Shown here in pieces: positions 16,791 through 25,316 of a DNA stretch of 64,000 nucleotides. A program made the position numbers and the translations under genes. Under the pieces are notes generated by a model. That model did not search any database. It saw only the letters and a program-made list of their open reading frames with translations, and was not told where the DNA came from. The stretch's first letter is position 1, and every line of letters begins with the position of its first letter. Where the stretch lies: NCBI GenBank assembly GCA_020072645.1, contig JAIQGK010000012.1:248001-312000 (forward strand). Direction: 5' to 3'. Origin of the DNA: Terriglobia bacterium. GTDB taxonomy: Bacteria > Acidobacteriota > Terriglobia > Terriglobales > Acidobacteriaceae.

Positions 16791-18194
16791 GTGAAAACAA
16801 CCCCACTGAACTTTGTATCTCGGGGGGCACGTTCCAGTAAACTTGATTCGAAAGGTTCGGTTTTTGTGTCGTTTAAATCGCAATTTTCAGCATCGCAAGA
16901 CAAGGCCCACAGCCGTAATATCGCGACGAAAATTCATGAGGAGATGGCGAAGCTCCGGGCTAGCGTAGATGCATCGCCCACGACGCAACGGCGTTGGGTC
17001 TGGGAGTTGATCCAGAACGCCAAGGACGTGAATATCGACGGAAAGGTTCGCGTTCGCATCGAAGCCGACCTAGAAGGAACGGATGCACACGTCACTTTCA
17101 AGCACAACGGTGGGCCGTTCTCACCGGAGAACATTCGCTTCCTTATCGAGCAGGTATCATCGAAGGACCGGACGAATGACAGCGATGGGCGGCCCACGAC
17201 GACAGGAAAGTTCGGCACGGGATTTCTCACCACTCACCTCTTGTCCGAACGCGTTCTTGTCAGGGGTGTTGCGGAGGGACGAGGCTTCACCCCGAGGAAG
17301 TTCAAACTGTCACTGGATCGCAGCGGCGATGAGTTGCAAGACATCATCGATGCCGTACAAGCCGCGAAAGATTCCATCCTGGACCTAGACGACCAACCGG
17401 AGTACACAGGATACGTTCCCGGCAAATTCAATACTGCTTTCCGCTATGAACTCGCCGACAAGACAGCTAGGAAAGTAGCAAGCGCTGGTTTGGCTGACCT
17501 TGATATATGCCTGCCCTACACGCTCTCGTTCGTGCGGGAGATCGAGAGCATCGAGTACCCGAACCGTAGGTTGAACCTGCAAAATTCTGACGGCGAACAG
17601 CTAGACGGCGAGGTGCAAATCCTTTCCGTGACCGCCGCGGATCCCGAAGGGTTTGCCGATCCTGAAGTTTTCTCGATCGCGGTATTGAGCAGCGGCCTGA
17701 CGACGATTGCCTTACCGGTTAAGCAGACGAGCAACGGTGTGCTCATCCTCCCGCTCGGCCCAGACGTGCCCCGACTATTCTGCGATTTTCCGCTGCTAGG
17801 CAGGCGAGGCGTTCCCGTTCCCGGTGATCATCAACAATCCGACATTCAATCCGACCGAACCACGGGACGGCGTATTCCTCACCAGAACGGAGCGCTCCAT
17901 TTCTCAGATCGACCACAACAAACGAATTATCGAGCAGGCGCTCGGGCTCTACCTCTCGCTGCTCGAATACGCGTCGGACAACGACTGGCAAAATCTTCAT
18001 TTCCTCGCTGCGGTAAAGCCGGTTCCCGCGGAGCTCGCGCGGCTCGATCAGCAGTGGTACAGGACCGCGATCCTCAAGCCGATACGGGACACGCTCCTGC
18101 GTACGAAGATCGTGCGGACGGCCGCGGGCACGCTGGCTTCCATCCATACGCCTGGCGGTACGAACAACATCTGGTTTCCGACGGGTGCAAATGA
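16791..18194 (+). CDS. Sacsin/HSP90-type ATPase, N-terminal part (frameshifted)
   Basis: The frame gives 467 residues, but only the first ~337 (to about 17801) look like the family; the remainder is out-of-frame sequence after a frameshift. The N-terminal part is a GHKL ATPase like those of HSP90 and sacsin: the N-box WELIQNAKDV (residues 71-80), a G1-like loop FKHNGGPFSPE, and the G2 motif TTGKFGTGFLTTHLL. The start is uncertain: GTG at 16791 or GTG at 16866. Removing one base near 17802 joins it to the following frame as an ~864-residue protein. Such ATPases occur in bacterial defence loci, and the neighbour supports that reading. Confidence 0.72.
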   Translation: MKTTPLNFVSRGARSSKLDSKGSVFVSFKSQFSASQDKAHSRNIATKIHEEMAKLRASVDASPTTQRRWVWELIQNAKDVNIDGKVRVRIEADLEGTDAHVTFKHNGGPFSPENIRFLIEQVSSKDRTNDSDGRPTTTGKFGTGFLTTHLLSERVLVRGVAEGRGFTPRKFKLSLDRSGDELQDIIDAVQAAKDSILDLDDQPEYTGYVPGKFNTAFRYELADKTARKVASAGLADLDICLPYTLSFVREIESIEYPNRRLNLQNSDGEQLDGEVQILSVTAADPEGFADPEVFSIAVLSSGLTTIALPVKQTSNGVLILPLGPDVPRLFCDFPLLGRRGVPVPGDHQQSDIQSDRTTGRRIPHQNGALHFSDRPQQTNYRAGARALPLAARIRVGQRLAKSSFPRCGKAGSRGARAARSAVVQDRDPQADTGHAPAYEDRADGRGHAGFHPYAWRYEQHLVSDGCK

Positions 18195-19386
18195 CAAAAT
18201 CCGACGTGCCATTTGGCTCTGCTGCAAGACATGGATTCCCGGACAGCTCCCAGCGCAATCAGACATCGAAGTCTGGCATGAGATCATCTGGCAGGAATGC
18301 GACGAATTGACGCTCGATCAGGTTGCCATATTCATAGAGGAAGACGGAACGACGGAAAAGCTGGCATCCGAACTCCAGCAAAAGGACGTACACGAATGGC
18401 TGATGGAGTTCTACGACACATTGAAACTCGAGGAGGCGTCCTTCCAGGCAGTGATCACCAAGCGTCGCATCTTTCCGAACCAGAACGGAACATTCAAGCG
18501 AAAAGCCGAGCTCTCCCGCGACGCAGGCGACATAGACCCCATGCTCATGGAAGTCCTCGCACTATTGGGGACCGACCTACGCGATCAGCTGCTGGATACA
18601 GAGATCACGACGCACCTTGATGATCTGTCCAAAAAGGACGGCGCGTTCGTGGTCAAGGAAATCACCGCAACTATCGAGAAAAACCTCAACGATAGGGCTG
18701 CTACCAAACGATTGCGCCCGGCACTTACCAAGCTGCTGCGGTGGTTCCGCGAAAACACGTCCCACGCAAGGAAGCTCTTTCCTATACTCTACGACCAAAA
18801 GCACCTACTCTATGACGATGAGGAAATCCAAAATAACATTGAGCGCGCCGAGGAGTTGAATGAGCTCCTCACCGAATACAACGTGAAGAATGTTACTGAA
18901 CTCCGGGCTGTCATCGAGCAGTATGCTACGACCCCGAAGCTCTTGCCTGTAACGCAACAGATCATCGCAAGCTTGGGAATTACTTCTGTAGAAGAGTGGA
19001 CGAAAGCGCTCGAAGACGAGAATCTGGCTGCTCTGTTCTCTCACCAATCCACACCCACGACCGACATGTTCGTGTATGCGCAATCGTTGATTAGGAAGGC
19101 CAAAGCCCGCGTGAAGGCCCACTTATTAACTCTCCCAGAGTACGACCTCTCCGAGATGGATGAGACGGCCATCACCGTCCTCGCGGGAGTCAAGCATGAT
19201 GGCCGAGATGTGAATATTGTCGTTCGGCCCGCGTACGATGGCACTGTGATCATCTACTACCAGTCCGAACGAGACGTGCTTGACTTTGAAGACCACGAAC
19301 TCTGGGTAGATACGGGCACGGACGTCCGGCGGATCACGTTCGGCCATATCCTGAAGAAGACGGGCATCCGACGATTCCCGATATAA
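17824..19386 (+). CDS. Sacsin/HSP90-type ATPase, C-terminal part (frameshifted)
   Basis: This frame continues the ATPase: it is open from 17800 and begins GEAFPFPVIINNPTFNPTEP, which directly follows the DFPLLG of the previous frame in family order. I doubt it has its own start; the GTG at 17824 is only the first start codon in the frame. The ~520 residues are largely helical, with a long region LNELLTEYNVKNVTELRAVI and a C-terminal beta domain containing VVRPAYDGTVIIYYQSERDV and ELWVDTG near the end. No nuclease motif was recognised. It ends five bases before the AlbA_2-HEPN gene, so the two are one transcription unit. Confidence 0.72.
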   Translation: MIINNPTFNPTEPRDGVFLTRTERSISQIDHNKRIIEQALGLYLSLLEYASDNDWQNLHFLAAVKPVPAELARLDQQWYRTAILKPIRDTLLRTKIVRTAAGTLASIHTPGGTNNIWFPTGANDKIRRAIWLCCKTWIPGQLPAQSDIEVWHEIIWQECDELTLDQVAIFIEEDGTTEKLASELQQKDVHEWLMEFYDTLKLEEASFQAVITKRRIFPNQNGTFKRKAELSRDAGDIDPMLMEVLALLGTDLRDQLLDTEITTHLDDLSKKDGAFVVKEITATIEKNLNDRAATKRLRPALTKLLRWFRENTSHARKLFPILYDQKHLLYDDEEIQNNIERAEELNELLTEYNVKNVTELRAVIEQYATTPKLLPVTQQIIASLGITSVEEWTKALEDENLAALFSHQSTPTTDMFVYAQSLIRKAKARVKAHLLTLPEYDLSEMDETAITVLAGVKHDGRDVNIVVRPAYDGTVIIYYQSERDVLDFEDHELWVDTGTDVRRITFGHILKKTGIRRFPI

Positions 19387-19390
19387 CTCT

Positions 19391-20458
19391 ATGGACATCG
19401 CTCAAGACATCTTGGACAGCATCGGGCAGCCCGAATCCGAGCAACTGGAATACAAGGCGGTTCTGCCGCCCGCCGCGACCGTTGCGCAACTGATCTGTTC
19501 TTTTGCGAATTCTGGCGGCGGAGGCATCGTCCTCGGCGTCGTCGAAGATGGCAAGGAAATACGCATCAACGGCCTCAGCGATGAATTCCGCGCTGTACAA
19601 ATTACTCGTAAAGCAATCGATCTCCTCTCACCACCTCCCACGGTGGCGTATGACTATGTGGCCCATCAAGGCAAGCGCCTGTTTGTCATCAATGTGAAGA
19701 AGTCTGACGTACCAGTCTCGCTTGGCGGAAAGACCTATGTCAGGATTGGCGAACGGACAACGCTCAAGCAAGTAAGCCCTGTTAAAGCTATCCGCGAAGC
19801 CGGCATTGCCCGCCTGTCGAAGGAATTGGAGAAGGATCGCAAATCCTGCACTGCCGCTAGAGCGAAGCTGCTCGACCATTACGAAAGCGTACTTCGCATT
19901 CTTGACGATCTCGGCAACCTCCTGTATCCAAAAGGGTCCGACATCCCGACTGATAACCCTGAAGGCAAGATGCTTATGCGTATCCTCTTCTCATCCTGCG
20001 CCGATACGTTCGAAATCTTCATCTCAGACCTGCTCTACGAGATTTACCTCGCGAAGCCGGAGACACTCAAATCAAACGCACAAGTGACAGTAAAAGAAGT
20101 TCTTGACTGCTCCGACATGCAAGAGTTCATCAGCCGACACGCCAAGAGCAAGCTCAAGAAGCTGCAACGCGGGAGCGTCAAAGGATTTATAGCGGACAAC
20201 AAACAAATAAAGTCACTCGGCGTGTTCGACGCGCGGCAGGAAGAGATCGAAAGAATTTTACAGATTCGACACCTCTATGCCCACCAGAACGGACTTGTTG
20301 ACGACAAGTTCCGGGAATACTTTCCTACCGCTAACCTCAATGATGAATACCCCATGACACTTGATGAGTTCCTGACACGCTTCGAGTACCTCGCTCAGGC
20401 CATCAATGCCGTTGATGAAGCAGCGCGCAAGGACTACCAACTCGCGTCCTTTTTGTGA
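19391..20458 (+). CDS. AlbA_2-domain protein fused to a HEPN-like RNase domain
   Basis: A 355-residue protein with two parts. Residues about 10-130 are a Schlafen-type AlbA_2 (divergent AAA_4) domain: ESEQLEYKAVLP, then LICSFANSGGGGIVLGVVEDG and GKTYVRIGERT. Residues about 150-355 are helical and contain IRHLYAHQNGLVDD, with R293 and H298 forming the RxxxxH motif of HEPN ribonucleases, most like the RiboL-PSP/MAE-type HEPN domains. AlbA_2 domains bind nucleic acid, and HEPN domains typically cut RNA in toxin-antitoxin and abortive-infection systems. Starting five bases after the sacsin-type ATPase, it is probably the effector of a two-gene defence module. The HEPN assignment is from motif and helix pattern only. 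Confidence 0.75.
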   Translation: MDIAQDILDSIGQPESEQLEYKAVLPPAATVAQLICSFANSGGGGIVLGVVEDGKEIRINGLSDEFRAVQITRKAIDLLSPPPTVAYDYVAHQGKRLFVINVKKSDVPVSLGGKTYVRIGERTTLKQVSPVKAIREAGIARLSKELEKDRKSCTAARAKLLDHYESVLRILDDLGNLLYPKGSDIPTDNPEGKMLMRILFSSCADTFEIFISDLLYEIYLAKPETLKSNAQVTVKEVLDCSDMQEFISRHAKSKLKKLQRGSVKGFIADNKQIKSLGVFDARQEEIERILQIRHLYAHQNGLVDDKFREYFPTANLNDEYPMTLDEFLTRFEYLAQAINAVDEAARKDYQLASFL

Positions 20459-21131
20459 GATTTTGGCACACGGATGTACGGTACTAATTCGCCATTGATA
20501 TGGGCGAAGAAAATAGCTATAGTCAGGCAGCGCCTCAGGGTGTGAAAGTCGCAAGAAAGCTCTTTGAAAATTGATCAGCTAGCAGTTAGCAACTGGCAAT
20601 TGGCCAAAGGCCCTAAAACCCATTATGGGGAGGAAATGGGGAGGAATGACGTAACCCTTTTGTCTTCAACATCGACTGAATGGGGACACATGGGGAGGAA
20701 ACCCCTAAGTCCTTTAGAAATGGGGACGAGGGGAGGGGTAGGGGTATACCCATGATCCCCATGAAATCGCGCAACTCTAGGAAAACCCCAAAATCTCTAC
20801 CACAGAGGACACAAAGGAACACAGAGAAAAAGCAAAATCTCACCGCTGATTAACACTGATTACACTGATCGGAAAAGCCACAGCCGAGGGCGCCTCCACC
20901 CCAGCAAGCCAAAATCGGGCTTGCCGGGAACCCCGGACTGTGCCACGTGAGCAACGTCACCCCCGAACGTCCCAACACTCACCCCGATGGTTCCCTGACC
21001 CTTTGTAATGCGCTGATTCGCCTAAAGTAACGCTATTCTTGGGGTTACTTGAGCATCGGACATGATTGAGCGTTGTGTTATTGAACGTTTTGTTTTGAAC
21101 CAGTGCTCTATCGCGAGGGAGAATTTTTAGA
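20459..21131. repeat. Long intergenic stretch with dispersed repeats (includes R1, minus orientation)
   Basis: About 670 bases without a convincing gene. 20579-20605 is a copy of the GCAGTTAGCAACTGGCAATT repeat. 20620-20750 is purine-rich with recurrent ATGGGGAGGAAA / ATGGGGAC units. 20798-20880 carries the ACCACAGAGGACACAAAGGA and CCGCTGATTAACACTGATTA repeats. 20881-20949 is the reverse complement of the R1 repeat at 7905-7976. The last 100 bases before 21132 probably hold the promoter of the next gene; GAGGGAGAA at 21115-21123 is its ribosome site. Confidence 0.6.
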
Positions 21132-21881
21132 ATGAAGAACCGCCTGGCCGCCAAAGTCTTGATTTCCGCCGCAGCCATTTTGGTAATGATGTTTGCCCTG
21201 GGTTACAACCTGTCTGCGCAGGCGCGCGGCGCCGACTCCGGCCGCATGGACCTGAACTCGGCGCTGATCAGCCTGGACCGCGTATCACAGGCCACCCAGA
21301 ATGACATTGCCAACATGCGCGTGGAGAGCTGGAAATCCGGGTGGAAGCCGGGCTTTATGAAGGGCAATTCACACCAGGCGGAAGCGCAGCAGGCGGCAAC
21401 TTCATTACAGCGCAACCTGCGCTACGCGCTGCCGGAGCTGATCCATAACGTGCAGAGCTCGCGCGGAAGCATGTCCACCACGTTCAAGCTCTATGACGAT
21501 GTAAGCCTGGTTTGCGAGGCCGTGGATTCGCTCATCAACGCCAGCGAGGCCGCCGGCAAAAAGAGTGAAGCCGCGCCGCTGGTGGAAGATTACACGGCCT
21601 TAGCGAAGGTCCGCCGCTCGCTTTCAAGCTATATCCAGGAAGCCTCAGCGCAGTGGGAAAATCACGGCAAAGCGCCTTACGCCGCGCTTTCCGCGACGCC
21701 CGCTCAGCCGCGACAAACAGCTCAGCAGCGCACGCAGTCGCGCTCGCAGAAGGCCGCTGCTCCTGCAACGCAGGTGGTCGATGATGGCGGCGTGAAGAAG
21801 ATCATTGTGGATGACACCATCCCGGAAAAGAAGACCCCGCCGCCAGCCAAGAAGAAGCCGGAGACTTTCAGCAATTTGTAA
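21132..21881 (+). CDS. Secreted hypothetical protein
   Basis: A 249-residue protein with a signal peptide (residues about 1-31, ILVMMFALGYNLSAQA). The mature part is mostly helical to about residue 180, with no cysteine motif beyond one residue, and then a low-complexity Gln/Ala/Arg-rich linker and a Lys/Pro-rich tail (EKKTPPPAKKKPETF). A good ribosome site, GAGGGAGAA, precedes the ATG. It stands alone between repeat-rich spacers. I do not recognise the family, and no function is proposed. Confidence 0.75.
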   Translation: MKNRLAAKVLISAAAILVMMFALGYNLSAQARGADSGRMDLNSALISLDRVSQATQNDIANMRVESWKSGWKPGFMKGNSHQAEAQQAATSLQRNLRYALPELIHNVQSSRGSMSTTFKLYDDVSLVCEAVDSLINASEAAGKKSEAAPLVEDYTALAKVRRSLSSYIQEASAQWENHGKAPYAALSATPAQPRQTAQQRTQSRSQKAAAPATQVVDDGGVKKIIVDDTIPEKKTPPPAKKKPETFSNL

Positions 21882-21891
21882 TCGAAATCTC

Positions 21892-22222
21892 ACCGCGGAG
21901 GCGCGGAGACGTTGAGAAAGAGCAAGAATCAACAGTCAAACGGATTTAATAAAGTCAAAAGTGGTCCGATTTGAGCTTTTTGATCCGTGCAAATCAGCGT
22001 TATCAGTGTTATCAGCGGTAAGCTTTGGATTTGGCAGGCCTTCGCCGCGCTCTAACCCGCAATCGGCGCGGAGACGCTGAGAAAACCTCAAGAGCAAGAA
22101 TTAACGGTCAAACGGATTTATAAATCCAAAAGTAGTCCCATTTGAACTCTTTTGATCCGTGTAAATCAGCGTTATCAGTGTTATCAGCGGTAAGGTTTGG
22201 ATTTGGCAGGCCTTCGCCGCGA
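21892..22222. repeat. Tandem direct repeat of about 155-170 bp
   Basis: Two similar units follow each other in the gap after the secreted hypothetical gene: about 21892-22048 and about 22070-22222. Each begins with GGCGCGGAGACG, contains TCAAACGGATTTA and AAATCAGCGTTATCAGTGTT, and ends with GGATTTGGCAGGCCTTCGCC. They include the TGATCCGT...AGCGGTAAG repeat also seen at 6360-6420. No reading frame or terminator was found in the remainder up to 22295. Confidence 0.75.
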
Positions 22223-22295
22223 TTTCCGTCTGTAACAAAAATTGTAACCAGATTACAATAAAGGACATCCTTCTACTTGCTGTTTAGAAAGGCCT

Positions 22296-23018
22296 ATGTC
22301 CTCATTACCTTTTCCAATTACCGCGTTCCTGGCCGGGATCGTCTCATTCTTGTCGCCATGCGTGCTGCCGCTGGTTCCCGGATACGTCTCTCTGATTTCC
22401 GGCGCCAGCGTGGAAGAGCTGCAGTCTAAAGACCGCAAGCTGTTGAATACAGTGCTGTTGCACTCGCTCATGTTTATTCTGGGCTTTACCGTGGTGTTTG
22501 TAATGCTGGGCGCGGCTGCCACTGGCATTGGCCAGATGGTCCATGAATATAAGAAGTACCTGGAATGGGTGGCCGGCGCGGTGGTGATCATTTTTGGCCT
22601 GCATCTGACCGGCATCATTAAGATCAAGGCCCTGTATGCGGACAAACGGCTGCATTCGGTGAAGGGCGGCAAGTCTCCGCTGGGGGCGTTCGTTGTCGGT
22701 TTTGCCTTTGCCTTTGGCTGGACGCCGTGCCTGGGACCGATTATTTCCGCGATCCTGATCATGGCCGGTTCGGCGGATACCGTGAACAAAGGCGTGCTGC
22801 TGCTGTGGATTTATTCGCTGGGACTGGCGGTACCATTTCTTTTGACGTCGCTTCTGATTGACCGGTTCCTCGGCTTTTATGGCCGCTTTCGCCGGCATCT
22901 GCACACGCTGGAAGTTGTAAGCGGCGTGTTCCTGATGGTGTTTGGCGTGTTGATCCTTACGCGACACTTTGCCGTGCTTTCAAGCTATCTAGGATTTTTA
23001 AACCGCTTTACCTTGTGA
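22296..23018 (+). CDS. ccdA: Cytochrome c biogenesis protein CcdA
   Basis: A 240-residue polytopic membrane protein with six predicted helices. The two redox cysteines lie in SPCVLPLVPGYVSL (helix 1) and GWTPCLGPIISAIL (helix 4), the CcdA/DsbD-beta signatures. CcdA moves electrons from cytoplasmic thioredoxin across the inner membrane to periplasmic thiol reductases. The two TlpA-like proteins and the DsbD N-domain-like protein encoded directly downstream are its likely partners, so the four genes form one thiol-reducing pathway. Confidence 0.92.
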   Translation: MSSLPFPITAFLAGIVSFLSPCVLPLVPGYVSLISGASVEELQSKDRKLLNTVLLHSLMFILGFTVVFVMLGAAATGIGQMVHEYKKYLEWVAGAVVIIFGLHLTGIIKIKALYADKRLHSVKGGKSPLGAFVVGFAFAFGWTPCLGPIISAILIMAGSADTVNKGVLLLWIYSLGLAVPFLLTSLLIDRFLGFYGRFRRHLHTLEVVSGVFLMVFGVLILTRHFAVLSSYLGFLNRFTL

Positions 23019-23028
23019 GGAAATTGTT

Positions 23029-23601
23029 TTGAACCGTACCGTTGTTGTAGTGCTATGTGTGGTGGTTGCGATCACCGCGTTGCTTCTGCTGGGCAAGAAA
23101 GCGTCCAAGCCAAAGGCTTCCGCTGATCCCGCGAAGCAAAACGTCAGTGGCTCACAGGAGCCTTCCGGCGCCGATCCTGCCATTGGTTCCATTGCGCCGG
23201 AATTTTCCTTAAAGAGCGTTCCAGACGGCAAGACCGTAACGCTTTCTTCACTGCGCGGCAAAGCCGTGCTGGTAAATTTCTGGGCCACCTGGTGCGGTCC
23301 GTGCAAGTTTGAAATGCCGTGGCTCATTGACCTGCAGAAGAAATATGGCGATCAAGGCCTGCAGATTGTGGGCATCACCAAGGACGATTCCAACGAAGAG
23401 ACCATCGCCAAGTTTACGAAGAAAATGGGCGTGAACTATACGGTTTTGGTCGGCAACCAGCAGGTCGTGGATCTCTACGGCGGCGTTGGCGGCCTGCCGA
23501 CATCGTTCTTTGTGAATCGTTCCGGCAAAGTGGTGCATGAGATTATTGGCCTGGATAGCGAATCAAAAATTGAAGACGCTATTAAACAAGCGCTGCTCTA
23601 A
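23029..23601 (+). CDS. TlpA/ResA-like thiol-disulfide oxidoreductase (first copy)
   Basis: A 190-residue protein starting at TTG 23029, with GAGGAAA upstream, ten bases after ccdA. An N-terminal helix (VVVVLCVVVAITALLLL) anchors it in the membrane. The thioredoxin domain carries WATWCGPCKFEMPW, the CxxC active site, and the cis-proline loop GGLPTSFFVNRSGKV. It would reduce disulfides in the periplasm, for example on apocytochrome c, using electrons from CcdA. The next gene is a paralogue. Confidence 0.88.
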   Translation: MNRTVVVVLCVVVAITALLLLGKKASKPKASADPAKQNVSGSQEPSGADPAIGSIAPEFSLKSVPDGKTVTLSSLRGKAVLVNFWATWCGPCKFEMPWLIDLQKKYGDQGLQIVGITKDDSNEETIAKFTKKMGVNYTVLVGNQQVVDLYGGVGGLPTSFFVNRSGKVVHEIIGLDSESKIEDAIKQALL

Positions 23602-23642
23602 CGGTTGATCTCAGCGCAGCAAAAGCTATTTGAGGATTTTTT

Positions 23643-24254
23643 GTGGATAGAAGAGTTGTCCTGATTCTTGCTCTGGTTGTCGCGTTCACCGGCGTGGTGA
23701 TGGTGCTGAAAGGCCACTCGCGCCCGAGTAACGTTGTGGATCTGAGCGCCGCGCAGCCTTCTGGCGTACAGCAAGCCGCGAGCCCGGATGCTCAGGCACC
23801 ACCGCCCGATTTCCCAGAGCCGCCGAAAGGCTCCACGGCCCCGGATTTCGCGCTGAAGAGCGTGCCTGACGGCAAAGAAGTTCGCCTGTCTTCTCTGCGC
23901 GGCAAAGCAGTGCTGGTGAATTTCTGGGCAACATGGTGCGAGCCCTGCAAACTAGAAATGCCGTCATTGGTGGATATGCAAAAGAAATATGGCCCGCAGG
24001 GATTGCAGATTGTGGGCGTGGCCATGGACGACGCCGATGACAAAGAGATCAGCACGTTCACGCACAAAATGGGCGTGAACTATATGGTGCTGCGCGGGAC
24101 AGAAAAAGTTGGCGATCTTTATGGCGGAATCCAACAACTGCCCATGACGTATTATCTTGATCGTTCCGGCAAAGTGGTGGACTCAACCCTGGGCATGGCG
24201 GGTGAGGCGACATTTGAAGAAGCTATCAAACGCGCATTGGCGCAGGGCAATTAA
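23643..24254 (+). CDS. TlpA/ResA-like thiol-disulfide oxidoreductase (second copy)
   Basis: A 203-residue paralogue of the upstream protein, about half identical by eye, with the same plan: N-terminal membrane anchor, a proline-rich linker (QAPPPDFPEPPKGS), and a thioredoxin domain. Its active site is WATWCEPCKLEMPS, with glutamate in place of glycine inside the CxxC, and the cis-proline loop is IQQLPMTYYLDRSGKV. The changed active site suggests a different redox potential or substrate from the first copy. The start is a GTG at 23643. Confidence 0.87.
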   Translation: MDRRVVLILALVVAFTGVVMVLKGHSRPSNVVDLSAAQPSGVQQAASPDAQAPPPDFPEPPKGSTAPDFALKSVPDGKEVRLSSLRGKAVLVNFWATWCEPCKLEMPSLVDMQKKYGPQGLQIVGVAMDDADDKEISTFTHKMGVNYMVLRGTEKVGDLYGGIQQLPMTYYLDRSGKVVDSTLGMAGEATFEEAIKRALAQGN

Positions 24255-24266
24255 TACAGGAGCGGA

Positions 24267-24836
24267 ATGAGACTTCATCGACTAATTTTGTTGGTAGTGA
24301 GCGCAGGCTTGTTGAGCAGCGCGCTGGTTAGCCTAACGAAAGCGCAGGAGCCAGGCGCTCCCAAGCCGCGCACGTTTGTTGATTTTGTTGCGGCCAACAA
24401 CATCGTTGTCTCACCCGGACACTCCGCGCCGGTGCAGTTCACTTTTCACGTCCAAGACCCGTATCACATCAATTCCAGCCAGCCGCTTACAGAAGAGTTG
24501 ATCCCCACGCAGCTGCATTTTTCGCTGCCGCCTGAAGTTGCGTTTGGCAAACTGCAATATCCCGCGGGAAAGCTGATGAGCTTCCCGTTCGATCCCAGCA
24601 CCAAGCTCAGCGTTTATTCCGGCGACTTTGTGATTAAAGGCATTGTCATGGCGCCCGGACAGGCGTCATCGGGGATTTACACCGTTCACGGCGAGCTGAA
24701 ATATCAGGCCTGCGATAACAATGCGTGCTACCCGCCAAAGAAGTTGCCGTTTACGTTTAATGTGAAAGTGGGCAGCGGCGGCAAGAGCGTTCCCAAAGCG
24801 CGGCCCACGAGGACGAGCCCGCATATTCATAATTAG
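24267..24836 (+). CDS. DsbD N-terminal-domain-like secreted protein
   Basis: A 189-residue protein with a signal peptide (residues 1-27, ending TKAQ). The mature part resembles the DsbD alpha / disulfide-corrector domain: YHINSSQPLTEELIPTQL, GDFVIKGIV, then LKYQACDNNACYPPKKLPF with two cysteines six residues apart, as in DsbD-alpha. In DsbD the alpha, beta and gamma domains are one chain. Here alpha-, beta- (CcdA) and gamma-like (TlpA) parts are separate neighbouring genes. It probably relays electrons to periplasmic disulfides. Confidence 0.82.
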   Translation: MRLHRLILLVVSAGLLSSALVSLTKAQEPGAPKPRTFVDFVAANNIVVSPGHSAPVQFTFHVQDPYHINSSQPLTEELIPTQLHFSLPPEVAFGKLQYPAGKLMSFPFDPSTKLSVYSGDFVIKGIVMAPGQASSGIYTVHGELKYQACDNNACYPPKKLPFTFNVKVGSGGKSVPKARPTRTSPHIHN

Positions 24837-24973
24837 CAGTTGGCCACTAGTGTCCGGTTAAGGATCCGACGTTTACGTGTAATGTGATCGGCAGCAAGGC
24901 AAGGAGCATGTTCCGCCGAGGCTGAGCAAAGTCACGTTCCCTGCGTGATGGTACCCTCTTAAGAGGCTCCTCT

Positions 24974-25297
24974 ATGACAGAAGCGTCGCGCAATGAGGGA
25001 AGTATATGGCAAGGACTGTTGCTCTGCTGGGGAATAAACTTTGTGCTGGCCTTCACCGGGTGCTCCGTTGCGATGATCGAAGACGAACGTCCCGGAGGCT
25101 CGAATGCACTCGTCCACGCCGCAATCGTGATGACGCTCAGCACCGGCCTGCTTCAACTTCTCTACGTCATTCCTGTCTGCCGGGCTATGAACAAAAACGG
25201 GAAAATCCGCACCCTGAAAGGTGTAACAATCGCCGCCTGGACTACGGCCCTCCTGAATGCCGCATGGCTGATGCTCAAAGCCGCGCAAAATAGCTGA
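24974..25297 (+). CDS. Small membrane protein, hypothetical
   Basis: A 107-residue protein with three hydrophobic helices at about residues 13-34, 46-68 and 83-102, the last being TIAAWTTALLNAAWLML. A short charged loop (NKNGKIRTLKG) lies between helices two and three. The ATG at 24974 follows AGAGGCTCC. It resembles many unnamed acidobacterial membrane proteins, and no function can be assigned. The upstream gap holds a short imperfect echo of the preceding gene's end (TTTACGTGTAATGTGA). Confidence 0.65.
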   Translation: MTEASRNEGSIWQGLLLCWGINFVLAFTGCSVAMIEDERPGGSNALVHAAIVMTLSTGLLQLLYVIPVCRAMNKNGKIRTLKGVTIAAWTTALLNAAWLMLKAAQNS

Positions 25298-25316
25298 TAA
25301 CTACCTTGTCGTAGAC

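Noticed and set aside
18297-18620. A 107-codon frame inside the sacsin-type ATPase gene
   Set aside because: It lies wholly within the family-like frame and has no coding features of its own.
20620-20760. Purine-rich ATGGGGAGGAAA repeats as a CRISPR array
   Set aside because: The units are irregular in length and spacing and there are no cas genes.
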